Source of the DNA: Adlercreutzia equolifaciens | GTDB taxonomy: Bacteria; Actinomycetota; Coriobacteriia; Coriobacteriales; Eggerthellaceae | Assembly (NCBI RefSeq): GCF_029076695.1 | Contig: NZ_JARFIK010000002.1 | Location: 248,001-312,000 of the forward strand | DNA: 64,000 nucleotides | Reading direction: 5' to 3' | Shown here: positions 43,080 through 50,290 of the stretch, in pieces | Layout of the letters: each line of letters begins with the position of its first letter | Numbering within the stretch: position 1 is the stretch's first letter | Notes under the pieces: model-generated | Seen by the model: only the letters and a program-made list of their open reading frames with translations | The model's database searches: none | What the model was told of the DNA's origin: nothing | Position numbers and translations under genes: made by a program

Positions 43080-43685
43080 ATGAAACAAGAAGGGAACGTG
43101 CCCGCGACGCCGGCGGCTCCGCGCCGACCGCGTAAAAAGTGGCCGATGGTGGTGGGCGTCGTAGCTGTCGTGCTGGTGGTGGCCGGCGCGGGCTTTCTGG
43201 TGTGGCACGAGAGTCCCTCGTTCTGCAACGCCATCTGCCATGAGCCGATGGACCCCTACGTGGAGGGCTACTACCAGGACGAAGCCCTGATGGCCCATGC
43301 CCATCAGGTGGCCGATACCACGTGTCTCGACTGTCATGAGCCCAAGATCGACGAGCAGATCAACGAGGGCTTGGCCTGGGTGCGCGGCGACTATTCCGTT
43401 GGCGAGGACGGCATGCTGACTACGGTGGGGGTGCGCTCGGACGCGCAGATGTGCGCCACGGCCGGTTGCCATGATTTCAACGAGGTGGTGGAGACTACCC
43501 AGAACTGGGGCGGCGAAGAGGGTGTGAACCCCCATGAGTCCCATCAGGGCTATCAGCTGGATTGCAGCAGCTGCCACAGCGCCCATGGCCAGTCCATGAT
43601 GTACTGCAACACCTGTCACGACTACCAGGTTCCCGAAGGCTGGGCGGCTCCCGTGCAGAGCGCCGGGCCGACGGCCAAGGCCTAG
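43080..43685 (+). CDS. NapC/NrfH-like membrane-anchored pentaheme cytochrome c
   Basis: A 201-residue protein with a basic N terminus, one membrane anchor (about 22-42) and five heme-attachment motifs. Three are ordinary: CLDCH (82-86), CSSCH (162-166) and CNTCH (176-180). Two are expanded: CNAICH (49-54, CX3CH) followed by EPM, and CATAGCH (125-131, CX4CH). The anchor followed at once by a heme and a nearby methionine resembles NrfH/NapC quinol dehydrogenases. It should take electrons from menaquinol and feed the FMN lipoprotein and flavoprotein encoded next. GGAGGGGG precedes ATG 43080. It could also serve NrfA. Confidence 0.85.
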   Translation: MKQEGNVPATPAAPRRPRKKWPMVVGVVAVVLVVAGAGFLVWHESPSFCNAICHEPMDPYVEGYYQDEALMAHAHQVADTTCLDCHEPKIDEQINEGLAWVRGDYSVGEDGMLTTVGVRSDAQMCATAGCHDFNEVVETTQNWGGEEGVNPHESHQGYQLDCSSCHSAHGQSMMYCNTCHDYQVPEGWAAPVQSAGPTAKA

Positions 43686-43697
43686 GGAGGGGGAGCA

Positions 43698-44213
43698 ATG
43701 CGTACGAGCAAGCTAACCATAGTTGCCTGCAGCGCTGCGGCGCTGACGCTGGGCCTGTCCGGCTGCGGGGCGTCCTTCGAGGGCTCGGGCTCCAAAGATG
43801 CTGCCAGTGCCGAACAGCTGGCGCTCCATGCGGACGATCCGTGGGCTGCGGAAGTAGCGGCGGATCCGACGGCGCGTGCCGAAGGATCGCTGCACGATGG
43901 CGTCTACACCGGCGTGGGTAAGGGCATGGAGGGCCTCATCACGGTGACGTTACTGGTGGACGACGGTCGCATTTCGTGCCTGGAAACCACCCAAGAGGGC
44001 GAGAGCCAGAGCCGTGGTGGCTATGAGGCCATTCGCGACGGCAAGTACGCCCAGATGATCGAGGCGGCCCAGGGGTCGGACATCGATACCATTTCTGGGG
44101 CCACCATTACCACGGCCGGCGTGAAGCAGGCCGTCGACGATGCCCTGGCCCAGGCCGAGCAGGGCGTGGCCTCGGAAGCTACCGCGGCCGATGTAGCCGG
44201 AGAGGAGGCGTAG
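43698..44213 (+). CDS. FMN-binding domain lipoprotein
   Basis: A 171-residue lipoprotein (lipobox LSGC ending at Cys23). The FMN_bind domain spans about 62-150: DGVYTGVGKGMEGLITVTL starts it and DTISGATITTAGVKQAV ends it. Thr138 in SGATIT is the probable site where ApbE attaches FMN through phosphoester linkage. It would relay electrons from the pentaheme cytochrome to the FAD protein. In Shewanella-type fumarate and urocanate reductases this domain is fused to the FAD domain; here it is separate. It is 12 bases after the cytochrome gene and 4 before the flavoprotein. Confidence 0.88.
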   Translation: MRTSKLTIVACSAAALTLGLSGCGASFEGSGSKDAASAEQLALHADDPWAAEVAADPTARAEGSLHDGVYTGVGKGMEGLITVTLLVDDGRISCLETTQEGESQSRGGYEAIRDGKYAQMIEAAQGSDIDTISGATITTAGVKQAVDDALAQAEQGVASEATAADVAGEEA

Positions 44214-44217
44214 AGCC

Positions 44218-46068
44218 ATGACGACAGAGAACAAGACGAGCGCTTCCGGTCTGTCGCGTCGCGACTTTCTGACCGGGTCGGCCGTAGCCGCAGGAGCGGC
44301 GGCCGTGGCCGGGCTGTTCGGCGCCGACCATGCGTTTGCGGCCGATGAGCGCTACGGCACTTGGACGCGCGAGGGAGACAACGCGCCGACAGTGCCCGAA
44401 AGCGCCGCCACCAACGCCAGCGCTTCGGACGGCACCTACCGCGACCACAACCCCGAGGCCTTCCCGGCCAACGACGCGTCGCCCATTCCGCCCCGTGCCG
44501 TGCCGGCTTCGTGGGATTACGAATGCGACATTTGCGTGGTGGGCGCCGGCGGCGGTGGCCTGAACGCGGCGGCTCGCGCGGCCGAGCTGGGCGCGAACAC
44601 CATCTGCGTCGAGGCCCTGGGACTGCCCGGCGGCAATGCCCAGGAAGCGGGCATGTGCGGCATTCTGGGCGGCATGTCCATGCAGGAGGGCAAGAAGTTC
44701 GCCTTCCCCAGCTATCCCTTTAATGCCCAGGCCCTGACTGACTGGGCCATGGACGAGTACCACTATGCGGCCGATCCGAAGCTCATCTACAAGATTGCCT
44801 CGGAGGGTGGTCCCAGCTTGGACTGGATGGCCGACTGCGGCGTCCAGTGGCGTTTGGGCGAGGTGCCGGTGTACGTGGCCCCCAAGAACTCCACGCTGGA
44901 CCACCACGTGCTGAAGATGAAGGACGCCACGGACGCCATGTTCGCCTACGGCCAGCGCAAGGGGGTGGACTACAAGTTCCAAAGTCCCGCCGTGGCCCTG
45001 GTGCAGGACGAGGACGGCCGCGTGGTGGGCGTGGTCATCAACGAGGGCTTCACTGACGAGCGCTACATTCACGCCAAGAACGCCGTCATCTTGACGGCGG
45101 GCGGCTTCTGCAACAACAAGGCGCTGCTTGACAAGTACATTCCTACGGCGGCTATGGGCTGCGCCTCCAGCTATCTGACGGCCAGCGAGACCGGCGAGTG
45201 CTTCCGTATGGGGCTCGGGGCCGGCGCCGATGTATCCGGCTTCAATTCCTCGGCCTCCTTCGACGGCGGCGTGGACTGGCAGGCCGAGGGCGGCACCTGG
45301 GCGCGCTTCCTCTACGACGGCATGACCCAGCTGTCCCGCCAGCCGTGGCTGACCATCGACCGCTGCGGCAATCGTCTGCGCTACATGGATTCCCGCGTGG
45401 GCGAGGACGGCGCCAACGCCATCTACGCCTTGGGCGACTTGGCCACCATCCAGATGACCCCGCCGGGTCATCGCTCCTACATTATCTTCGACGCCAACTA
45501 CGAGGATCATCTGGCCGGGTTTGCTCAGGAGCACTGCCGCAAGCTCATCACGCCGGACTTGGAGCAGATTGAGAAGGTGCCCGAGCACTATCGCGATTGG
45601 CACCACGGCGTGCAGGATGCCATCGAGGCCGACGTGCTGAAGCGCCGCGACACCCTGGAAGAGCTGGAGGCCGATCTGGGCCTGGCCGAGGGCGTGCTCA
45701 CCGAGGCCGTGGCCCGATGGAACGAGACCTGCGAGCGCGGCGAGGACGACTTCATGTACCCCATGCCGCCCGAGTGGCTCCATGCCATCACCGAGCCGCC
45801 GTTCTACGGCTGCCGTATCGGCGGCAATCTGTACGGCACCAAGGCCGGTCTGCTCATCAACGATCAGATGCAGGTTGTAGGCACGAACGGCCGCGTCATT
45901 CCCGGTCTCTACGCCGGTTGGCATACAGCCGGTGGCGCCTGCGGCGAGAACAGCTACATTGGCGATCCTATTCTGGGCTCGCTCATGGGCGACGTGGGGC
46001 TGGCGTTCTGCGGCGGCTACCTGTGCGGTACCAGTGCGGTGGAAAACGAGATGGGAGGTGCTCGATGA
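44218..46068 (+). CDS. Tat-exported FAD-dependent reductase (fumarate/urocanate reductase superfamily)
   Basis: A 616-residue protein with a twin-arginine signal (SRRDFLTG, 13-20) and likely cleavage after AFA near residue 41; no lipobox, unlike the other two flavoproteins here. The FAD dinucleotide motif is VVGAGGGGLNAAA, with GGNAQEAG and, near the C terminus, GLYAGWHTAGGACGENSY for FAD binding. It reduces an organic acceptor outside the membrane; the substrate is unknown. It is fed by the two proteins encoded immediately upstream, and its stop overlaps the next gene (ATGA). Confidence 0.9.
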   Translation: MTTENKTSASGLSRRDFLTGSAVAAGAAAVAGLFGADHAFAADERYGTWTREGDNAPTVPESAATNASASDGTYRDHNPEAFPANDASPIPPRAVPASWDYECDICVVGAGGGGLNAAARAAELGANTICVEALGLPGGNAQEAGMCGILGGMSMQEGKKFAFPSYPFNAQALTDWAMDEYHYAADPKLIYKIASEGGPSLDWMADCGVQWRLGEVPVYVAPKNSTLDHHVLKMKDATDAMFAYGQRKGVDYKFQSPAVALVQDEDGRVVGVVINEGFTDERYIHAKNAVILTAGGFCNNKALLDKYIPTAAMGCASSYLTASETGECFRMGLGAGADVSGFNSSASFDGGVDWQAEGGTWARFLYDGMTQLSRQPWLTIDRCGNRLRYMDSRVGEDGANAIYALGDLATIQMTPPGHRSYIIFDANYEDHLAGFAQEHCRKLITPDLEQIEKVPEHYRDWHHGVQDAIEADVLKRRDTLEELEADLGLAEGVLTEAVARWNETCERGEDDFMYPMPPEWLHAITEPPFYGCRIGGNLYGTKAGLLINDQMQVVGTNGRVIPGLYAGWHTAGGACGENSYIGDPILGSLMGDVGLAFCGGYLCGTSAVENEMGGAR

Positions 46069-46826
46069 AGGCAATGAAAGGTATGGCGCGGCCGTTTCTG
46101 ACGCTGTTCGCCATGGCGCTAGTTGTGGCGCTTCTCGGTCGCATCGGCCTGACGGTGGCCGGGGCTACGGGCATTCTGGCCTTCGACTATATTTCGGCGT
46201 CGGGGGTGGCCATTCTCGATGTGATTTGCTCGATCCTCACGGGCTCGGCCTTCGTGGCGTTTCTGTTTGCCGCGGGTCTGGCGCTGGTGGTATCCACGGC
46301 GGCCCCGGTGCTCTATGGCGTGCTGTACGCTCAAGGTCGCGAAGGCACGGGGCGTGCGGGCACGGCGTTCCTGTGGGGCTGGGCTACGGCGCTTGTGGCG
46401 CTGGTGTGCTTGGTCATCGTGGTGCTTGGCATTTTGTCGGCCGTGCAGGTGGGCTCCATGAGCTCGAAGCTGCCGGGGCTGCCGGTCATCGTGCTCGGTG
46501 TCATCGGGTTTGCGGCGTTTCTGGGCACGTTGCTGGGTGCTGCCTCGCTGGTGGTGTGCGCTTGCGTGGCTCGGGCCCGCGCTGGGCGTAGCTTGAGCGT
46601 CTCGCTGGTGGCGGCCGTGGCTTTGTGCGGTGCGGTGGTTATGGTGCTGACGGTGGGCACCTTCGGGGCCCTGAACAGCGTAGCCATCGATCTGCCCGTG
46701 CTGGGTGCTTGGTTTGCGGCTGATCTGGCGGTGAACCTGGTGATGCTGTTCGGCGCGCAGGCGTACCTGGGTAAGCTGGGAAAGACTCCGGCCTCCGTGG
46801 CTCGCGAAGCTGCTCCGGCGGTTTAG
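46065..46826 (+). CDS. Six-span membrane protein of unknown function
   Basis: A 253-residue hydrophobic protein with about six membrane segments and almost no charged residues outside a short loop (YAQGREGTGRAGT). No family motif is recognised. It overlaps the flavoprotein stop by 4 bases, so it is cotranslated and probably part of the same system, perhaps as a membrane anchor or substrate permease (inference). Confidence 0.75.
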   Translation: MKAMKGMARPFLTLFAMALVVALLGRIGLTVAGATGILAFDYISASGVAILDVICSILTGSAFVAFLFAAGLALVVSTAAPVLYGVLYAQGREGTGRAGTAFLWGWATALVALVCLVIVVLGILSAVQVGSMSSKLPGLPVIVLGVIGFAAFLGTLLGAASLVVCACVARARAGRSLSVSLVAAVALCGAVVMVLTVGTFGALNSVAIDLPVLGAWFAADLAVNLVMLFGAQAYLGKLGKTPASVAREAAPAV

Positions 46827-46838
46827 TCTGACTTGTCC

Positions 46839-46872
46839 GCAGCGGGGACGGCGTGCTTGCCGTCCCCGCTGC
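46839..46872. terminator. Hairpin between convergent operon and MarR gene
   Basis: GCAGCGGGGACGGC (46839-46852) pairs perfectly with GCCGTCCCCGCTGC (46859-46872) around a 6-base loop. It has no long T-run on either side. It sits right at the stop of the minus-strand gene and can serve both strands. Confidence 0.72.
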
Positions 46873-47825
46873 TACTTTACGGGGGTAAGAGCGGCCAGGT
46901 CTGCTTGCTCTTTGGCCTGTTTGCGGGCGTTGAGGTCGGCTACGACGACGTGGCCGACCTTTTCTATGGCTTGGCGCTGGTCGGGCGTGAGGTTTGCCCA
47001 CAGTTTGTTCTGGCCCAGTTCGTTGACCGTGGCGTTGATGACGTTCGCTTGGTAGACGCCCTCGTCGGTCAGGGCGACGTAGACCGCTTTCTTGTCCCGT
47101 GGCGATTTGAGGCGCTGGGCCCAGCCGCGCTGCACCAGGCGCTCGGTGGCGCGGGCAGCGTTGACGGGCGACATCATAAGGGCCTCGGCCAGGACGCCTA
47201 CGCGTTCGGGCTGACCAGTTTCGCTCAGGCGTTGGACAATGCGGCACTCGTTGAACGAAGCGCCGGTGGCCTCTTTCAACACGCGCTCGGTTTCCTGACG
47301 AATGAGCTCTACGGACACGAGGGCTCGCGAAGCGGGAAACTTCTGGGCCTTACCGCGATGGAGCGGCGGCTCGATTTGCGCGCCAGCCGCGACGGCTGCC
47401 TCCAGAATGGTGCGGTAGGTGGGGTTCTCCGTGGGGAAGTTCGTATACAAGCTGTCGACCAGCGCCTGGTTCACCGCGGCAACGTGCTGGGCGCCAGCCT
47501 CAGTGGCCTGGAGAAAGCGCGTGCGGCCGTCGGCGGTGCCCGTGGTGCGAGTAACGAGTCCCTCGCGCTCCAACACGTCGACGGCTTGGGTGACCACGTT
47601 GGGCTTGAGCCCCAGCACCTCGCCGAGGTCGCCCTGGCGCAGGGGCTTGGTTGCCTGCAGCAGCTTTGTAAGCACGCGGTATTGGGTGACGTTCAGGCGA
47701 CTGGCGGTGCCCAGACCTCGACGGAGTGCCTCGTGGGCCATCTCGAAGGCTACGAAGTAGGTGGAGTCCAAGTCGAGCGGCGCCTCGGTGGCAGTATGGG
47801 TGGAAGAGGGCGAATCGGCGGTCAT
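46872..47825 (-). CDS. Tandem double-domain MarR-family regulator
   Basis: A 317-residue protein with two winged-helix units in one chain. The first (about 20-140) contains NVTQYRVLTKLLQA, GDLGEVLGLKPNVVTQAVDVLEREG and a DGRTRFLQAT wing. The second (about 170-305) contains SFNECRIVQRLSETG, LAEALMMSPVNAARATERLVQRGW and SPRDKKAVYVALTDEG. MarR proteins normally dimerise from ~150-residue single units, so this is a covalent pseudo-dimer with diverged halves. It lies convergent to the reductase operon and upstream of apbE on the same strand side. Target and ligand unknown. Confidence 0.85.
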   Translation of the reverse strand: MTADSPSSTHTATEAPLDLDSTYFVAFEMAHEALRRGLGTASRLNVTQYRVLTKLLQATKPLRQGDLGEVLGLKPNVVTQAVDVLEREGLVTRTTGTADGRTRFLQATEAGAQHVAAVNQALVDSLYTNFPTENPTYRTILEAAVAAGAQIEPPLHRGKAQKFPASRALVSVELIRQETERVLKEATGASFNECRIVQRLSETGQPERVGVLAEALMMSPVNAARATERLVQRGWAQRLKSPRDKKAVYVALTDEGVYQANVINATVNELGQNKLWANLTPDQRQAIEKVGHVVVADLNARKQAKEQADLAALTPVK

Positions 47826-47990
47826 GGCGTCCCTTATCTACAAAGATAGTTCAGTGAGTAATTCATCGCTGTAATAATTTTAACGCCAAAGCCCTCGGCT
47901 CGATAGAAAGAAATCTGCGAGTTGTCACTTTGTCGATGTTGAGCTGTTGGTCGCCCCTAATTTGGCTTGTTTTGCAAGAACTTTCAGGGC

Positions 47991-49076
47991 TTAGACCCGC
48001 GCCGGGGTAATAACTCCCTCGGCGTCGACGAAGAAGGCTTGGGCGATTTCGGGGTAGCGCTCTACCAGGGCGCGGCCTCGTTCGGTGCCTAGGGCCAGCA
48101 AGGTGGTGGAGAAGCCCTCGGCGTCGATGGACTTTTCGCACACGACGGTGACACCGGCTACGTCGGTGTCCACGGGCTGGCCGGTGAGGGGCGAGAGGAT
48201 GTGGTGGTAGAAGCGTCCTTCGCTATCGGTGAAGCAGCGTTCGTAGATGCCGCTGGTGACGGCGGAGCCGCGGGCAAGGGGCACGGCGCCCAGAAGCTCG
48301 GCAGGGTTGCGAGGGTCGCGCACGCCCACACGCCAGGGCGATCCGTCGGGCTTCGTGCCCGATACGAGCACATTGCCGCCCAGGTTCACGATGATGCCCG
48401 AGAGGCCGTGACGCTGCAGGTCCTCCATGAGCGCGTCGGCAATCCAGCCCTTTGCGATGCCTCCGACATCCACGGCCGCCTGGGGGTCGGTCAGCTGGGC
48501 CCAAAAGGTGGGCGCCGTCGAAGGGCTCTCTTGTGCCTGGCGGTTGCTTTCGTTGCTTTCGGATTCGTGGTCGCGCTCGACCTCCTTCGCGCTTTCTTCC
48601 TCCCACAGCTTCAGGTTTCGCCAATTGACGTGCTTGGCGGCGTAGGCAAGCATGGAGGGATCGGCCTTGCGTCCCCGATGGAAATCCCAGAGGCGCACGA
48701 GTGGTCCCACGGTGATGTCGAAGGCGCCCTCGCTGACGGCACAGTAGCCGACGGCTTTCTGCAGTAAGTCGAAGGTGCGACGGTCGATGGCCACGGGGCG
48801 TCCGGCGGCAGCGTTGATGCGGGAGATGTCGGAGTGGGGGAGCGTGCGGCTGAGCAAGCGCTCGTAGGTGCGGCAGGAGGTGCGGGCCTCTTCGAAGGCC
48901 GCCCGGGCCTCGGCCTCATTGCCGTAGGCCTGCAGTTCGATGACGGTGTTGAAGGCAAGAAAGTGCGCCGTGGCCGGCTTGTCTTCGGCGGCCGCTGCGA
49001 ATTCGAAGAACGACTCCGAGGGAATGGGGTCGATATTTTGCGCGTTGTCGTTTTCCATGGGCTCAGTATAAGTCAT
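47991..49076 (-). CDS. apbE: FAD:protein FMN transferase ApbE
   Basis: A ~361-residue ApbE-fold protein. Motifs seen: AFDITVGPLVRLWDF, the VDVGGIAKGWIADAL nucleotide site, GIIVNLGGNVLVSG, RDPRNP and the metal-site segment SGIYERCF...HHILSPLTGQPV. ApbE moves FMN from FAD to a Ser/Thr of FMN_bind domains, and the lipoprotein at 43698 is the obvious client. No signal peptide or lipobox is visible at either candidate start (49076, or 49058 which lacks a ribosome-binding site). A Glu/Ser/Asn/Gln-rich insertion (about 180-215) interrupts the middle. Confidence 0.88.
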   Translation of the reverse strand: MTYTEPMENDNAQNIDPIPSESFFEFAAAAEDKPATAHFLAFNTVIELQAYGNEAEARAAFEEARTSCRTYERLLSRTLPHSDISRINAAAGRPVAIDRRTFDLLQKAVGYCAVSEGAFDITVGPLVRLWDFHRGRKADPSMLAYAAKHVNWRNLKLWEEESAKEVERDHESESNESNRQAQESPSTAPTFWAQLTDPQAAVDVGGIAKGWIADALMEDLQRHGLSGIIVNLGGNVLVSGTKPDGSPWRVGVRDPRNPAELLGAVPLARGSAVTSGIYERCFTDSEGRFYHHILSPLTGQPVDTDVAGVTVVCEKSIDAEGFSTTLLALGTERGRALVERYPEIAQAFFVDAEGVITPARV

Positions 49077-49124
49077 ATCCTGTAATATCGATGCATCGAC
49101 GAACTGTGGAGAGAAAGGCGCTTG

Positions 49125-49937
49125 ATGAAGGCACTGATTCCCGCTGCGGGTCTGGGTACCCGCTTTCTTCCGGCTACGAAGGCCCAGCCCAAGGAAATGC
49201 TGCTGGTGGTGGACCGCCCGGCCATTCAGTACGTGGTTGAAGAGGGGCTGGCCTCCGGCGCCGACGAGGTGATCATTATCAACAGCCGCGAGAAGCAGGC
49301 CATCGAGGACCACTTCACGCCGAACCCTGATCTGGTGGCTCTGCTGCGCGAGCGCGGCAAGGACGCCTATGCCGACGCTGTGGAGTACGTGGGCAACTTG
49401 AACGTGGGCTATGTGTACCAGGACGAGGCCCTGGGCTTGGGTCATGCGGTGCATTGCGCGGCCGAGCAGACGGGCGCCGAGCCGTTCTACGTGCTGCTGG
49501 GCGATGTGCTGGTGCCCGGCAACGACATGCTGCCGGCCATGAAGAAGGTGTCTGATGCCCACGGCGGCGCCAGCGTCATTGCCGTTATGCCCGTTCCCGA
49601 TGACCAGGTGAGCCGCTTCGGCGTTATCGCTGGCGCGCCCGTGGCCGACAATGTGTGGAAGGTGGACTCGCTGGTGGAAAAGCCGGCCCTGGAGGACGCG
49701 CCGTCCAATCTGGCCGTGTTCGGACGTTACCTGCTCTCGCCGCGCGTGATGGAGCTTCTGGCCGACGTCGAGCCGGGTGTGGGCGGCGAGATTCAGCTGA
49801 CCGATGCGCTCGATGCGGTGCTTCAGGAAGAGGAGATGTACGCGCTGGTGGTGAATCCCGATGACGGTTTCGATACCGGCACGGTGGAAAGCTGGCTTGA
49901 GACTAACAACATCTTGTTCGCGCGTAAGAACGCCTAG
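49125..49937 (+). CDS. galU: UTP-glucose-1-phosphate uridylyltransferase
   Basis: A 270-residue nucleotidyltransferase that makes UDP-glucose for envelope polysaccharides. The N-terminal AALIPAAGLGTRFLP-type signature (here KALIPAAGLGTRFLPATKAQPKEM) is diagnostic, with LGDVLV and SLVEKP further on. ATG 49125 is preferred to the TTG one codon earlier, with GAGAAAGG upstream. It is divergent from apbE, separated by 48 bases. Confidence 0.94.
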   Translation: MKALIPAAGLGTRFLPATKAQPKEMLLVVDRPAIQYVVEEGLASGADEVIIINSREKQAIEDHFTPNPDLVALLRERGKDAYADAVEYVGNLNVGYVYQDEALGLGHAVHCAAEQTGAEPFYVLLGDVLVPGNDMLPAMKKVSDAHGGASVIAVMPVPDDQVSRFGVIAGAPVADNVWKVDSLVEKPALEDAPSNLAVFGRYLLSPRVMELLADVEPGVGGEIQLTDALDAVLQEEEMYALVVNPDDGFDTGTVESWLETNNILFARKNA

Positions 49938-50099
49938 GAAAGGTGGTGGGCACGCGGGGGCTTGGCCCGGCGCGCTCCCGATGGGGACTGACGAAGGCTC
50001 TTGGAGGCAAAACCCCAGAAAAGGTGACGAAAATCTTAACGATGAGTAATCAAATCCACAAGTTCACCATGGCTCCGTCATAGGGAATTCAAGGGCGCT

Positions 50100-50108
50100 T
50101 GTTATACT
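50100..50108 (+). promoter_or_regulatory. Extended -10 promoter of the candidate sRNA
   Basis: TGT followed by TATACT (50103-50108). Transcription would begin around 50115, just at the first hairpin. No consensus -35 is seen. Confidence 0.55.
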
Positions 50109-50114
50109 GACGTC

Positions 50115-50243
50115 AGCAAGTGAGACAACCCCTCCGATCACTTGCCTGCTTTGTCTCTTTTAAAGCAGATAGCGGCTCCTGAGAGAGTCGCAATCCCCCT
50201 CCTTCTGGCCCAGCCGGCCCCCTCCGGCTGGGCCGCTTCTTTT
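50115..50243 (+). ncRNA. Candidate small RNA with C-rich loops
   Basis: A ~130-nt intergenic unit with its own promoter and terminator. It folds into four successive hairpins: GCAAGTGA (50116-50123) with TCACTTGC (50138-50145); CTGCTTT (50146-50152) with AAAGCAG (50162-50168); GCGGCTC (50172-50178) with GAGTCGC (50185-50191, one wobble); and the terminator stem. The C-rich word CCCCTCC occurs three times: in the first loop (50129-50135), in the single-stranded stretch near 50196, and in the terminator loop. Such words could pair with Shine-Dalgarno GGAGGGG sequences. No protein is encoded. Confidence 0.6.
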
Positions 50244-50245
50244 TT
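50207..50245 (+). terminator. Strong rho-independent terminator
   Basis: GGCCCAGCCGG (50207-50217) pairs perfectly with CCGGCTGGGCC (50224-50234), then GCTTCTTTTTT. It closes the candidate sRNA; the galU stop is 270 bases upstream. Confidence 0.92.
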
Positions 50246-50290
50246 GCAGTGAGATGTTGCTATTCGAACAAATGTGCTACCATGTTCGCC

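Noticed and set aside
47863-48141. 92-codon minus-strand open frame between the MarR and apbE genes
   Set aside because: It overlaps the 3' end of apbE in another frame, is Arg/Pro-rich, and shows no motif.
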